Below are positions 18,123 through 25,733 of a stretch of 64,000 bases of DNA, piece by piece (positions within the stretch are counted from its first letter, which is position 1; every line of letters begins with the position of its first letter). The DNA is taken from NCBI RefSeq assembly GCF_004571135.1, contig NZ_SPSB01000004.1, positions 761,980 to 825,979 on the forward strand, given 5' to 3'. A program made the position numbers and the translations under genes. This DNA is from Algoriphagus kandeliae. Lineage in GTDB: Bacteria; Bacteroidota; Bacteroidia; Cytophagales; Cyclobacteriaceae. The notes below the pieces were generated by a model that searched no databases, had not been told where the DNA came from, and worked only from the letters and a program-made list of their open reading frames with translations.

Positions 18123-18449
18123 ATGAAAAAGGAACTCGTCAAAAAATCTCGAATTTTCATGTTTTCCATTGTGGTATTATTCACTTTTGGAATACCATTT
18201 AACATTTCTTCTGAAAGTCCTCTTTTTCAGCTTGGTTCCAATCTATTTCAGGTCTCTACCATGGCACAAAGTATAGGTGATATAGATTTACCAGAAATAC
18301 CTGATTCAAATACTCTAAAATGTCGGTGTAAAAATGATGATGACGGAAACAAAATTTGTGGATCAGGAAATCATATTTCACTAAGACCAAAATGTGCAGA
18401 GTTTGAATCCGGACAGGGTATTTGCGGTTTATATTCTATTAATTGTTAA
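18123..18449 (+). CDS. Small exported Cys-containing peptide, NVEALA-like
   Basis: 108 residues. A basic start and hydrophobic stretch (KSRIFMFSIVVLFTFGIPF) suggest export. After an NLFQVSTMAQS segment at the position of the NVEALA-like motif comes a short tail with six cysteines (CRCKNDDDGNKIC, then C in PKC, ICG and final NC), which could form disulfides outside the cytoplasm. NVEALA-type peptides are a Bacteroidota family of unknown function often found beside 6-bladed propeller lipoproteins (family knowledge); membership here is tentative. The stop is 4 nt before the propeller gene start, so the two are co-transcribed. Confidence 0.7.
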   Translation: MKKELVKKSRIFMFSIVVLFTFGIPFNISSESPLFQLGSNLFQVSTMAQSIGDIDLPEIPDSNTLKCRCKNDDDGNKICGSGNHISLRPKCAEFESGQGICGLYSINC

Positions 18450-18453
18450 AGTT

Positions 18454-19650
18454 ATGAAAAGCCTCGATTTTGCTTCTTTAATGTCAATTTTATCAAAACA
18501 GCAGTTTTTGATCGGGGCTTTTATTTTCAGTATGTCATTATCCTGTACTCCATCTGAAATTGTGAAATTTAATGGAGAAGAGATCGAATATCATCGAAGT
18601 GCTGATATCGGCAATATTTCCTTAGATATTGATTCTCTTGAGAATAAAGAGGTCATTTTTTCAGGAAGTGGAATTTGGAAAATTTTTAATGGCCAGATTA
18701 TTCTCGCAGATAAAAAAACTGGAATATTTTATGTTTTTTCAGACGATCTGAGCCTAAAAGAAACACAAATGGGTACCGGAGAAGGACCAAATCAAATCAA
18801 GGGAGGACTTGTCGCAATGGCTCCTGGAGATCAGGGGCTTTTCCTTTTAGGCGGTAGTTATGACTATTATGTCGTCGATAAGAACTGGACTATTTCCCAA
18901 ACAGGCAACTTGGACTTTTACCATGAAAATACTCCTTATGATGAATTGTTGAAAAACCCCAAACCGGAATACTCAGGCATTTACGAACTCCATTATGAAT
19001 TTCAAAAACCTTCCTGGTTTGGAGAGGAGAGAGTGATAATTCAGATATCCTCTACCCATCCCGATTACAATTACATTCTAAATAAAAGTTACTTTGAGGA
19101 AGCCAAAAACCTAGGAATACTTGATTTGAGCAATGGGAAAATACAAATCTCAGGAGGCTATCCACCTATTTATTCAGAAAGTAATTTTATATCCTATTTG
19201 ATGGGAACTGCGGTTGCTCCGATTGAAAACCGTTTTTTTGTTCAGGGTTTTGAGGCAGACAGCCTGTTGTACAAGTTTACAGCTGATGGCATGCTTCAGT
19301 ATGCATTTGGTCATTCTGGTAAAGACATGATGACCAACTACCCTGATCTGAACGCTTTGGATGTGACTGAGTTTGATCTAGGCCGGGAAGAACTTCGCCC
19401 AAAAGTCAACTACTATACTACTTTAGATTTTATTGAGGAGCGAGAGCTATTGGTACGAGGTTATACTAAAAACAGCGCGATAGAAGATGGGATTCAGCTT
19501 TACAGAAATGATACCTTGCTTTTGGACCAAGCTGTTCCGAAGGGTTTTAATTACTTCGGATACAAGGAACCATACCTCTACGGCTCATACAATAAGCAAT
19601 TTGAACGGGAAGAAAAGATTGTCGTCTATAGATTGAAATTATCAGAATGA
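18454..19650 (+). CDS. 6-bladed beta-propeller lipoprotein (TolB-like/BF3164-like), first copy
   Basis: 398 residues from the ATG at 18454, 4 nt after the peptide gene. A hydrophobic N-terminus ends at lipobox-like FSMSLSCTPSE. The body shows repeated blade patterns, including the GTGEGPNQI signature (G-x-GP-x-E/Q-I) found in Bacteroidota 6-bladed propellers, then LFLLGGSYDYYVVDKNW and a late VRGYTKNS. Such propellers usually bind ligands or partner proteins and have no catalytic residues. Paired with an upstream secreted peptide, it may bind or present it; this is inference. The stop overlaps the next gene by 4 nt. Confidence 0.78.
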   Translation: MKSLDFASLMSILSKQQFLIGAFIFSMSLSCTPSEIVKFNGEEIEYHRSADIGNISLDIDSLENKEVIFSGSGIWKIFNGQIILADKKTGIFYVFSDDLSLKETQMGTGEGPNQIKGGLVAMAPGDQGLFLLGGSYDYYVVDKNWTISQTGNLDFYHENTPYDELLKNPKPEYSGIYELHYEFQKPSWFGEERVIIQISSTHPDYNYILNKSYFEEAKNLGILDLSNGKIQISGGYPPIYSESNFISYLMGTAVAPIENRFFVQGFEADSLLYKFTADGMLQYAFGHSGKDMMTNYPDLNALDVTEFDLGREELRPKVNYYTTLDFIEERELLVRGYTKNSAIEDGIQLYRNDTLLLDQAVPKGFNYFGYKEPYLYGSYNKQFEREEKIVVYRLKLSE

Positions 19651-21098
19651 AAACGTCAACCCTTCTTTTGTCAACTTTTGCAACTTTTACAGCCTTACTT
19701 CTGGGTTCACAATCCTTGTATGGTCAAGAATCTGGGCAAAAGAAGCATCAGTATTCCATACTGGAAAAGGGTGAAAATGAAAAAAGAAGCCCCGTTCCTT
19801 TTTTACCCATATTTACTGAGAATGGAACTGTTTACGGAATAACCGATAGCATTGGAAATATCACCTTGGAGGAAGGGATCACATTTTTTATCCGAAGTTT
19901 ATTTTACCAAGACAAGGCCTTCAAGGTCGAGCCAAATGCAGAAATAGTAATTCTTCTAGAAAGGGTCGAAATTGAACTGGAAAGTATTGAAATCCGATCC
20001 TTTCATAACCCTATCGATCAGCTCAAAAACCTTAATAAAAGCTTTGAGCCTGCTTTTAACAAGGAGGCATTCCTATCAAATTTCAGGGGTTATTATGCTG
20101 TCCAACAGCATGAAAAGTATGTGGATTTTTTCGAAGCGAGTGGCATTTCTCTAAACTATCAGAGTCAAAAATGGAAGCCCTATGAATTTGTCCAAGCAGG
20201 GTGGGAAGGAGGCAGCGCTTACCAATTTCTAGTGCCCCTAGAACTGAGGAGAAGTCATCATTGGGACTGGACGATAGGAGATACGATTCCTGCAAGGAAT
20301 ACCTTACCCAGCACAGAAAGGTCAGATCAGTATTTTATAAAGCCTTTTTATGCGAGAGAATTATTGCATGCTTTTGAATATTCTTGGCCTTTATCCTCTT
20401 CAAATCTCAAATTCTACGATTTCCAGTATGACTTGGAAAATGGAAAAGAAATCATCCTGTTTAAATCAAAAGACGAGGAGCGCGTAAAGGCAAATTCAGA
20501 CCTATTCCTCATAGGAGAAGGAAAAATCGTTTTGGATGATGCAGGAGAATCTGTAGAAAGTATCTCTATCAACTTCTCCAAGTATAACTACATCGCCTTT
20601 CCGAAAAACCGAAATGGGCGAGAACGGCAGATGGGAGGTTGTCTTTCAGTCATTTTTGAAAATTCTAGTGACAAAGTCTTTGTGAGCGAGGTAGAATTAA
20701 AAGCTAAACTTTTCGGTCCCATCAATATCGGAAATCCAAGACCTTATCGAAAAGGAAGGGAAGTCACGATTGTGGAGAAAATTCTTTTCGAGGACTTTCA
20801 GTTTGTTCAGTCCAAACAAGATTTAGCGTCGCTGGAAAAAGGATTTGGTTTTGTGGGATTGGAAAGCATGGTTGCTTATGATCCCGAATATTGGTATTCC
20901 CATGCTTTGGTGAATCCTAATTTATTAAATCAAATTAAAAGGGATCTAGGCTCAAAAATCAGCCTTTACGAACAGTTTCAAGCCAACTCTGGAAAAAGAT
21001 TAATTCCTGAGGAGAAAGATTTAGCTTATTACAAAGATTATATTTCGAAGCTTATTCCTCAATTGAAATCAATAAGCGAAAAATTATCGGATAAATAA
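19647..21098 (+). CDS. Exported protein with carboxypeptidase-regulatory-like domain
   Basis: 483 residues with a signal peptide (MKTSTLLLSTFATFTALLLGSQSLYGQ). Residues about 45-115 follow the CarboxypepD_reg-like layout: PFLPIFTENGTVYGITDSIG then strands and an ILLERVEIELESIEI end, equivalent to the 'surface variation, default to gapless' motif seen in SusC-type plugs. The rest (about 120-480) is a beta-rich region of a type common in Bacteroidota and without an assigned activity. It overlaps the propeller gene by 4 nt, making a three-gene operon with the peptide. There is no equivalent in the second module, which ends after the propeller. Confidence 0.7.
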   Translation: MKTSTLLLSTFATFTALLLGSQSLYGQESGQKKHQYSILEKGENEKRSPVPFLPIFTENGTVYGITDSIGNITLEEGITFFIRSLFYQDKAFKVEPNAEIVILLERVEIELESIEIRSFHNPIDQLKNLNKSFEPAFNKEAFLSNFRGYYAVQQHEKYVDFFEASGISLNYQSQKWKPYEFVQAGWEGGSAYQFLVPLELRRSHHWDWTIGDTIPARNTLPSTERSDQYFIKPFYARELLHAFEYSWPLSSSNLKFYDFQYDLENGKEIILFKSKDEERVKANSDLFLIGEGKIVLDDAGESVESISINFSKYNYIAFPKNRNGRERQMGGCLSVIFENSSDKVFVSEVELKAKLFGPINIGNPRPYRKGREVTIVEKILFEDFQFVQSKQDLASLEKGFGFVGLESMVAYDPEYWYSHALVNPNLLNQIKRDLGSKISLYEQFQANSGKRLIPEEKDLAYYKDYISKLIPQLKSISEKLSDK

Positions 21099-21138
21099 GA
21101 AAAAAGTTAAGTCATTGATTTAGTACCTGAGGCAAGGA

Positions 21139-21225
21139 CATTTGACTTTTGCAGGAAGCCCAGAAGATTTGGCAAAGGAAGAGGGAAATTATACCGCTAA
21201 GTATCTAAGAGAAGGATTAGCCTAA
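21139..21225 (+). pseudogene. uvrA 3'-terminal fragment (29 codons incl. stop)
   Basis: Reads [16 protein letters not shown] then [12 protein letters not shown] and a stop, identical to the UvrA C-terminus apart from Ser in place of Thr (AGSPED versus AGTPED). It has no start and no ATPase parts, so it is a non-functional fragment left by duplication. The intact gene is 3.3 kb upstream in the same orientation. Confidence 0.92.
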
Positions 21226-21341
21226 GAGGAATTAGATTAAATCCTTGGCTAAATTCAAAAAAATTACCTCCGGATTAAAATTTTATTTTCCTGTTTTTCA
21301 AAAAGTTATAACTAAATTTAATTTTTTACTCGTTTTTTTTC

Positions 21342-21372
21342 TTGACAACTAAGTTTCATTTTTTTATCTTGG
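21342..21372 (+). promoter_or_regulatory. Putative Bacteroidota-type promoter of second module
   Basis: TTG (21342-21344) and TATCTTGG (21365-21372) are separated by 20 nt, close to the Bacteroidota consensus TTTG-N19 to 22-TAnnTTTG. The palindrome AGTTTTAGGCCTAAACT follows at 21383-21399, and the peptide gene begins at 21436. In copy A the equivalent -7 box is TTTCTTAG, a poorer match. Confidence 0.5.
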
Positions 21373-21382
21373 AGGAGAAAAT

Positions 21383-21399
21383 AGTTTTAGGCCTAAACT
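21383..21399. promoter_or_regulatory. Palindromic site in copy B, possible operator
   Basis: Same AGTTTTAGGCCTAAACT inverted repeat as at 18067-18083, about 10 nt after the -7-like box. Conserved position relative to both peptide genes suggests a shared regulator or a 5' mRNA hairpin; this is inference. Confidence 0.45.
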
Positions 21400-21435
21400 T
21401 TTGAAAATCAAATTTTAAATCTAATTCTTAGAAAA

Positions 21436-21663
21436 ATGAAAAAATTAATAGGCGTGACAGCTTTAGGACTACTATGTCTTTTTATTTCCCCAGTTGAAAA
21501 TATAGCTCAATCTTTAGCAGGAGAAGAAAACCCTTGTGATGCAGGACCCAATAAAAATTTCGAAAGTTGCAGGGATAAAAATTGTACAGAAAAAATAAAT
21601 GTGGCTTGTTCCTTTATTTATGCCCAGGATATTGTAACAATTTGGGGTAGAAGAGAAAGTTAA
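21436..21663 (+). CDS. NVEALA-family-like small secreted peptide
   Basis: 75 residues. The hydrophobic N-terminal segment (LIGVTALGLLCLFIS) is followed by PVENIAQSLAGEENP, which closely resembles the NVEALA motif with its Gly-Glu-Asn tail, then four cysteines (NPC, ESC, KNC, VAC). Two disulfides are possible after export. NVEALA peptides are small Bacteroidota proteins without a known function. The gene sits 35 bp after repeat copy B and 54 bp before the propeller gene, mirroring the first module. It is unlike the 108-residue peptide in its tail, so the two may be specific to different partners. Confidence 0.72.
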   Translation: MKKLIGVTALGLLCLFISPVENIAQSLAGEENPCDAGPNKNFESCRDKNCTEKINVACSFIYAQDIVTIWGRRES

Positions 21664-21717
21664 ATTAAAATTTTAAATAGGGAACAAATTTTATTTGTTC
21701 CCTATTCTTTATAAATT

Positions 21718-22743
21718 ATGAAAAAATTTATTATCATTCTATTAGTTGTTTTCGGATGTACAAAATCATCTAAAGAAAGGAATATTTTTGTTACAAGTGA
21801 AATTACTTATAAATATGGAACACCTTTATTGAAGAATCAATTAATCAATTACGCTTATCTTGTAGAATCTTTTGAAGATTATCTAATTCTATTAAATTTT
21901 AGAAATGAACATGTAATTCAAATAATTGATAAATCCACTGGAGAAACAGTTTATAAAGGAATTAATTTTGGAGATGGTCCAGAAGAAATTCAAATACCAA
22001 TAAGCCTCTATCTAGATCATACTACTTCAAATCTTTATATACAGGACGGAGGTTCAAATTCTGTAAAATATTTTAATTTGGTTGACTTCAAAAGGTCTAA
22101 TTTTAAAGAACTAAAATTAATTACCGAAACGTTACCATCGAACGGCCAAAGGATTTTCCCTATATTTCCTTTTAAATCATCTTTTATTGGAATATCACTT
22201 GATAAAGATATGGAGTTAATCAATTTTAAAAATTCCAATGTAATAGACACTCTTTTTTATTATTCAGAAAAAGTTGAATTCCCAAACCTACCTAGTAAAT
22301 TCTTTGGAATACAACTTGAAGGGAAATTTGGAATATCAACTAACAAAAAATATTTATTGAAAGGTAATTTATATGAACAAAGAATATCCTTATATAATTT
22401 AGAAACATTAAACAGAAAAGAATTCTTCAACTACCTAGAACCAAAATATAAAGATGAGTTTATAGAGTCAACGGGTAGATTTAGATGGGATAAGGAAAGA
22501 AACTTCCAGTATATCAGCATAAAAGAAAAAGATGGGAAATTCTATTTACTTTATTCTGGAACAAATATCAAAGACGAGGAAATAGTTTTATTGGGCAATG
22601 AAATTCATGTATTCGATACAAAAACACAGTCCTTGGAAAAGTTAATTTTAGATAATTATATTTCCGACTTTACTATTGATGAAAACAATATGATATATGG
22701 TATAAATTTTACTTTAAGCAACCCAGTTTTATTGTTTAAGTAA
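21718..22743 (+). CDS. 6-bladed beta-propeller lipoprotein, second copy (AT-rich)
   Basis: 341 residues. The N-terminus MKKFIIILLVVFGCTKSS has a lipobox-like cysteine at 14. The propeller signature FGDGPEEIQIP is near residues 88-98, followed by LYIQDGGSNSVKYF and NEIHVFDTKTQ, typical blades. It is the counterpart of the gene at 18454 but shorter and strongly diverged. Codons are markedly AT-rich (AAA, ATT, TTA dominate) compared with neighbours such as uvrA or serS, suggesting recent acquisition. No enzyme motif is seen. Likely lipid-anchored in the outer membrane or facing the periplasm. It is the last gene of the module. Confidence 0.75.
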   Translation: MKKFIIILLVVFGCTKSSKERNIFVTSEITYKYGTPLLKNQLINYAYLVESFEDYLILLNFRNEHVIQIIDKSTGETVYKGINFGDGPEEIQIPISLYLDHTTSNLYIQDGGSNSVKYFNLVDFKRSNFKELKLITETLPSNGQRIFPIFPFKSSFIGISLDKDMELINFKNSNVIDTLFYYSEKVEFPNLPSKFFGIQLEGKFGISTNKKYLLKGNLYEQRISLYNLETLNRKEFFNYLEPKYKDEFIESTGRFRWDKERNFQYISIKEKDGKFYLLYSGTNIKDEEIVLLGNEIHVFDTKTQSLEKLILDNYISDFTIDENNMIYGINFTLSNPVLLFK

Positions 22744-22920
22744 TTTAATTCAGTTTAAAAGGAATTTCTTGATAAATTTTTGAACTTTTAATTTCATTAT
22801 TCACTGCTACTTTAGAAAGTACCCATTAAATTATTTTCGAGATAGCTAATACGGTAAATGTAAAATTACACTGCCGAAGTATCTGCGGGAGAGTTTTACC
22901 TAAAAGAGGCAAGCTAAAGT

Positions 22921-23343
22921 TTAAAGTTTTCGCTCGTACCAGCTTTTGTGTACAATCTTCCACTTGCCTTCTACCTTAATAAGTGTAAGAAAATCATAAT
23001 AATAGATTCCTGGCCAATACAATTCAGTTTCAACTGAAGCAGTATTCCCTTGTACTCGAATGGATACGATTTCATTTTTATGTGCAGCTGGATCGCGAGG
23101 ATCTCCTTTAGCAGTTCCTTCTGCCCAAGTTTCAAAATCCGTGATAGTCAGATTTTCTCCTCTATATCCTATCAATCTTGCCTCCGGCAAAAAAGCCTTT
23201 TCCAATTTGGATCGGTCTCGCTGAATCATCCCATCAAAGTAGTTTTGAACCGTAGCTTGAATCAATTCCCGATCTGTTTGCTCTTGGGCAAAAACACTAC
23301 CCGAGATAAGGATCAGAAAAAATAGAACAAGGATATTTTTCAT
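22921..23343 (-). CDS. Exported NTF2-like (lumazine-binding-type) protein
   Basis: 140 residues with a signal peptide (MKNILVLFFLILISGSVFAQ). The mature part has the cone-shaped NTF2-like pattern: helix IQATVQNYFDGMIQRDRSKLEKAF, then strands with ASVETELYWPGIYYYDF and the closing EGKWKIVHKSWY. Family members such as SnoaL-like and putative lumazine-binding proteins bind small ligands or act as simple enzymes, but no catalytic residue can be named here. The gene is convergent with the propeller gene, and no obvious terminator lies in the 177-bp gap. Confidence 0.8.
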   Translation of the reverse strand: MKNILVLFFLILISGSVFAQEQTDRELIQATVQNYFDGMIQRDRSKLEKAFLPEARLIGYRGENLTITDFETWAEGTAKGDPRDPAAHKNEIVSIRVQGNTASVETELYWPGIYYYDFLTLIKVEGKWKIVHKSWYERKL

Positions 23344-23423
23344 TGTTTGAAATGGTTAAATGGAGAACGCTCAATCCCAGCCCTAATCAACTCTATTTTC
23401 TATGTCGCTATGTCTTTTTTTTC

Positions 23424-23539
23424 ACCACATAGAATCATAGGGCACATAGCTTTTTGATATCCGTTCTTGACCGAAAACTAAAGCTTAAACCTCTTATTTC
23501 CAGCCAGTATCTACTATGCTACTTATGTTTCTATGTGGT
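23424..23539. repeat. Inverted repeat with 11-bp perfect arms
   Basis: ACCACATAGAA (23424-23434) is mirrored by TTCTATGTGGT (23529-23539), and inner CATAG/CTATG words continue the symmetry. The 116-bp span lies between serS and the NTF2-like gene and has no open frame. It could be a small non-coding palindromic element present elsewhere in the genome. Confidence 0.55.
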
Positions 23540-23575
23540 TTTAAATTATAATGTGCTGCCAGCCCAAATCGTCAA

Positions 23576-24847
23576 TTAAATCTTATCAAATCCCAAATAT
23601 GGGTGCAAGACTTTTGGCATTTGAATACCATCCGGTCCATGGTTATTTTCCAAAATAGCAGCTACAATTCGTGGAAGAGCCAAAGCTGATCCATTCAGCG
23701 AGTGAGCCAATTGGGTTTTCTTATCCTCGCCTCTGAATCGCAATTTTAGACGATTGGTTTGGTAAGTTTCAAAATTGGAAACAGAACTCACCTCCAACCA
23801 TCGCTCCTGAGCCGCTGAGAATACTTCCATATCGTAAGTCAAAGCAGAAGTAAAGCCCATATCTCCTCCACAAAGTCGAAGCACTCGATATGGGAGCTCC
23901 AGCTTTTGCAATAATCCCTGTACATAGGAAATCATCTCTTCCAATGCCTGATAGGATTTATCGGGATGCGTGATTTGTACGATTTCTACTTTGTCGAATT
24001 GATGCAATCGATTCAAACCCCGAACATGCGCGCCCCAACTTCCGGCTTCCCGTCGGAAACATGGCGTGTAGCCTACATTTCGAATCGGTAAATCCTCCTC
24101 CGAAAGAATCACATCCCGATACAAATTGGTAATAGGTACTTCCGCCGTTGGAATCAGATATAAATTATCAGCAGTAGCATGATACATCTGCCCTTCTTTA
24201 TCCGGAAGTTGGCCTGTCCCATAGCCAGAGTCTTCATTTACCAAAATAGGCGGCTGTACTTCCAAAAACCCAGCTTTCAAGGCTTCATCCAAGAAGAAAT
24301 TGATCAAAGCTCGCTGTAATCTTGCTCCCTTTCCTTTGTAGACAGGGAAGCCTGCACCGGTGATTTTCACCCCTAGATCAAAGTCAATGATGTCATATTT
24401 TTTGATCAGCTCCCAATGAGGCAATTTATCCTCACCAAGGTTCGGGATAACACCATGCTCCAAAACAACTTCATTGTCTTCTGCAGATTTTCCTGAAGCA
24501 ACAGAAGAATGAGGAATATTCGGAATTGTATATAGAAGGGCTTTTAATTCTTCCTCAGCTTTGGAGTTTTGATCATCCAAGTCCTTGATTTCCTGCTTGA
24601 GCTGGGCAGTTCGGGCTTTTATTTGCTCTGCTTCTTCTCGTTTTCCAGACTTCATGAGCATTCCGATTTCCTTGGAAATGCTATTGGATTCGGCCTGAAG
24701 CTGATCCCGTTGGGTTTGAGTAGTTTTTCGCTGATCATCGAGTGCAAGCACCTGATTCAATACCGCCAATGCATCAGGGAAATTCCGCTTTTGCAAGCCA
24801 GCCAAAACCACATCAAATTGATCACGAATATGATTAACTAATAGCAT
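23576..24847 (-). CDS. serS: Seryl-tRNA synthetase
   Basis: 423 residues, the normal family length. The N-terminal ~110 residues form the antiparallel coiled coil that holds the long variable arm of tRNA-Ser (QRDQLQAESNSISKEIG and ARTAQLKQEIKDLDDQ). The class II catalytic core has the motif 2 region CFRREAGSWGAHVRGLNRLH and motif 3 LNGSALALPRIVAAILEN. It charges tRNA-Ser, and also the selenocysteine tRNA where present. It stands alone between two non-coding gaps; the start is 810 bp before the divergent oxygenase gene region, with a lipoprotein gene between. Confidence 0.97.
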   Translation of the reverse strand: MLLVNHIRDQFDVVLAGLQKRNFPDALAVLNQVLALDDQRKTTQTQRDQLQAESNSISKEIGMLMKSGKREEAEQIKARTAQLKQEIKDLDDQNSKAEEELKALLYTIPNIPHSSVASGKSAEDNEVVLEHGVIPNLGEDKLPHWELIKKYDIIDFDLGVKITGAGFPVYKGKGARLQRALINFFLDEALKAGFLEVQPPILVNEDSGYGTGQLPDKEGQMYHATADNLYLIPTAEVPITNLYRDVILSEEDLPIRNVGYTPCFRREAGSWGAHVRGLNRLHQFDKVEIVQITHPDKSYQALEEMISYVQGLLQKLELPYRVLRLCGGDMGFTSALTYDMEVFSAAQERWLEVSSVSNFETYQTNRLKLRFRGEDKKTQLAHSLNGSALALPRIVAAILENNHGPDGIQMPKVLHPYLGFDKI

Positions 24848-24885
24848 GAATACTTTTGGAATTTTTGAGGCACAAAGATAAGGAC

Positions 24886-25659
24886 TTATCGGACAAGGAC
24901 CGTCTTAGAAACCGAAGAGAATGGTCCTTCCAGCTCGGTTCCATCTTTTCTTAAAAGAGAAATTTTCACCTGATATTCACCTGAGGGAAGATTATCCACA
25001 CGAACAGGTGCCATATGATCAATCTCATAATGATAGTCACCTACTTCGATTTTCACTTCGAGATCATCAAGTTTCATATCTCCACCCAAAACCAAAAAGT
25101 CCACCACCAATTCTTCTCCATCTTCAATCAATTCTTGATTTCTTGGATAATTCACTGCCAAATACGGCTCAGCAGAATAGGGAAAGGGTCTAGAATCACC
25201 CACCTGAAAATCACGGTCTACGTAATTCCCAAAATTCTTCAAGGCAAATCCTGATTCATCTACCAAAAAAGCAACTACCCGATAAGTTCCTTCCTCTAAT
25301 TCTTGCTGAAAGATTGGGCTTCGGTAGCCAATTGGATCATTATTATTCAAGACCATAAAAAGCTTGAATCGATTTGAAGCTTCTTCTTCAAAAGGGTAAT
25401 TTTTGATATTGAACTCAAATGGGACTTTTCCAGGCTTGAAAATCTGATTGCCCAAAGGAGTAAACAATTCCAAGATAGCATCCGGATAGTCCGGCAATTC
25501 CTCGTATTGAAAAAAGGCTACATTTGGACTCGTGCTGACTACCGTAGCTGAATCAACTTGGGCTGGTCCAACGACCTGTTCATTGATCTTCTTGCGATTT
25601 TCTGAACAAGAAAATAATACTAAGCCCAATATGGAAAGTGCAAACAGGTTTTTTTTCAT
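24886..25659 (-). CDS. Hypothetical lipoprotein
   Basis: 257 residues from the ATG at 25657-25659, chosen because it opens a lipoprotein signal MKKNLFALSILGLVLFSC with the lipobox cysteine at 18. An upstream in-frame start would add 13 residues. The rest is beta-rich with many acidic residues and a repeated phrase pattern (FKPGKVPFEFNIKNYPF, then LIEDGEELVVDFLVLGGDMKLDD), suggesting two similar Ig-like or cohesin-like sandwich domains. I do not recognise a named family. It reads toward serS, 38 bp away, and may be transcribed with it. Confidence 0.7.
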   Translation of the reverse strand: MKKNLFALSILGLVLFSCSENRKKINEQVVGPAQVDSATVVSTSPNVAFFQYEELPDYPDAILELFTPLGNQIFKPGKVPFEFNIKNYPFEEEASNRFKLFMVLNNNDPIGYRSPIFQQELEEGTYRVVAFLVDESGFALKNFGNYVDRDFQVGDSRPFPYSAEPYLAVNYPRNQELIEDGEELVVDFLVLGGDMKLDDLEVKIEVGDYHYEIDHMAPVRVDNLPSGEYQVKISLLRKDGTELEGPFSSVSKTVLVR

Positions 25660-25733
25660 AGTGAGGGATTTGAAACTAAAGGTATTATTTTTGGACAAAA
25701 ATTATGCTCATTATCATCTAAATCAACTAAAAT

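Larger units (their letters stand above)
21139..21401 (+). repeat. Long direct repeat, copy B
   Basis: 263 bp, nearly identical to 17825-18085. Differences seen: one base in the coding fragment, a T-run change (TTTTTTACTCG versus TTTTTTGTCG), GTTTCATT versus GCATCATT, and TTATCTTGGAGG versus TTTCTTAGAGG. The high identity contrasts with the unrelated-looking coding DNA that follows each copy, suggesting recent duplication, gene conversion or module replacement. Confidence 0.95.
21099..21435. other. Intergenic region carrying the duplicated uvrA-end segment
   Basis: The first 40 bp show nothing recognised. From 21139 to 21401 the DNA is the second copy of the uvrA 3' end plus promoter region. 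The last 34 bp lead into the peptide gene at 21436. No other gene is seen. Confidence 0.9.

Noticed and set aside
22744..22920. Small RNA or tRNA in the gap after the second propeller gene
   Set aside because: No cloverleaf or stable hairpin with a T-run could be drawn.
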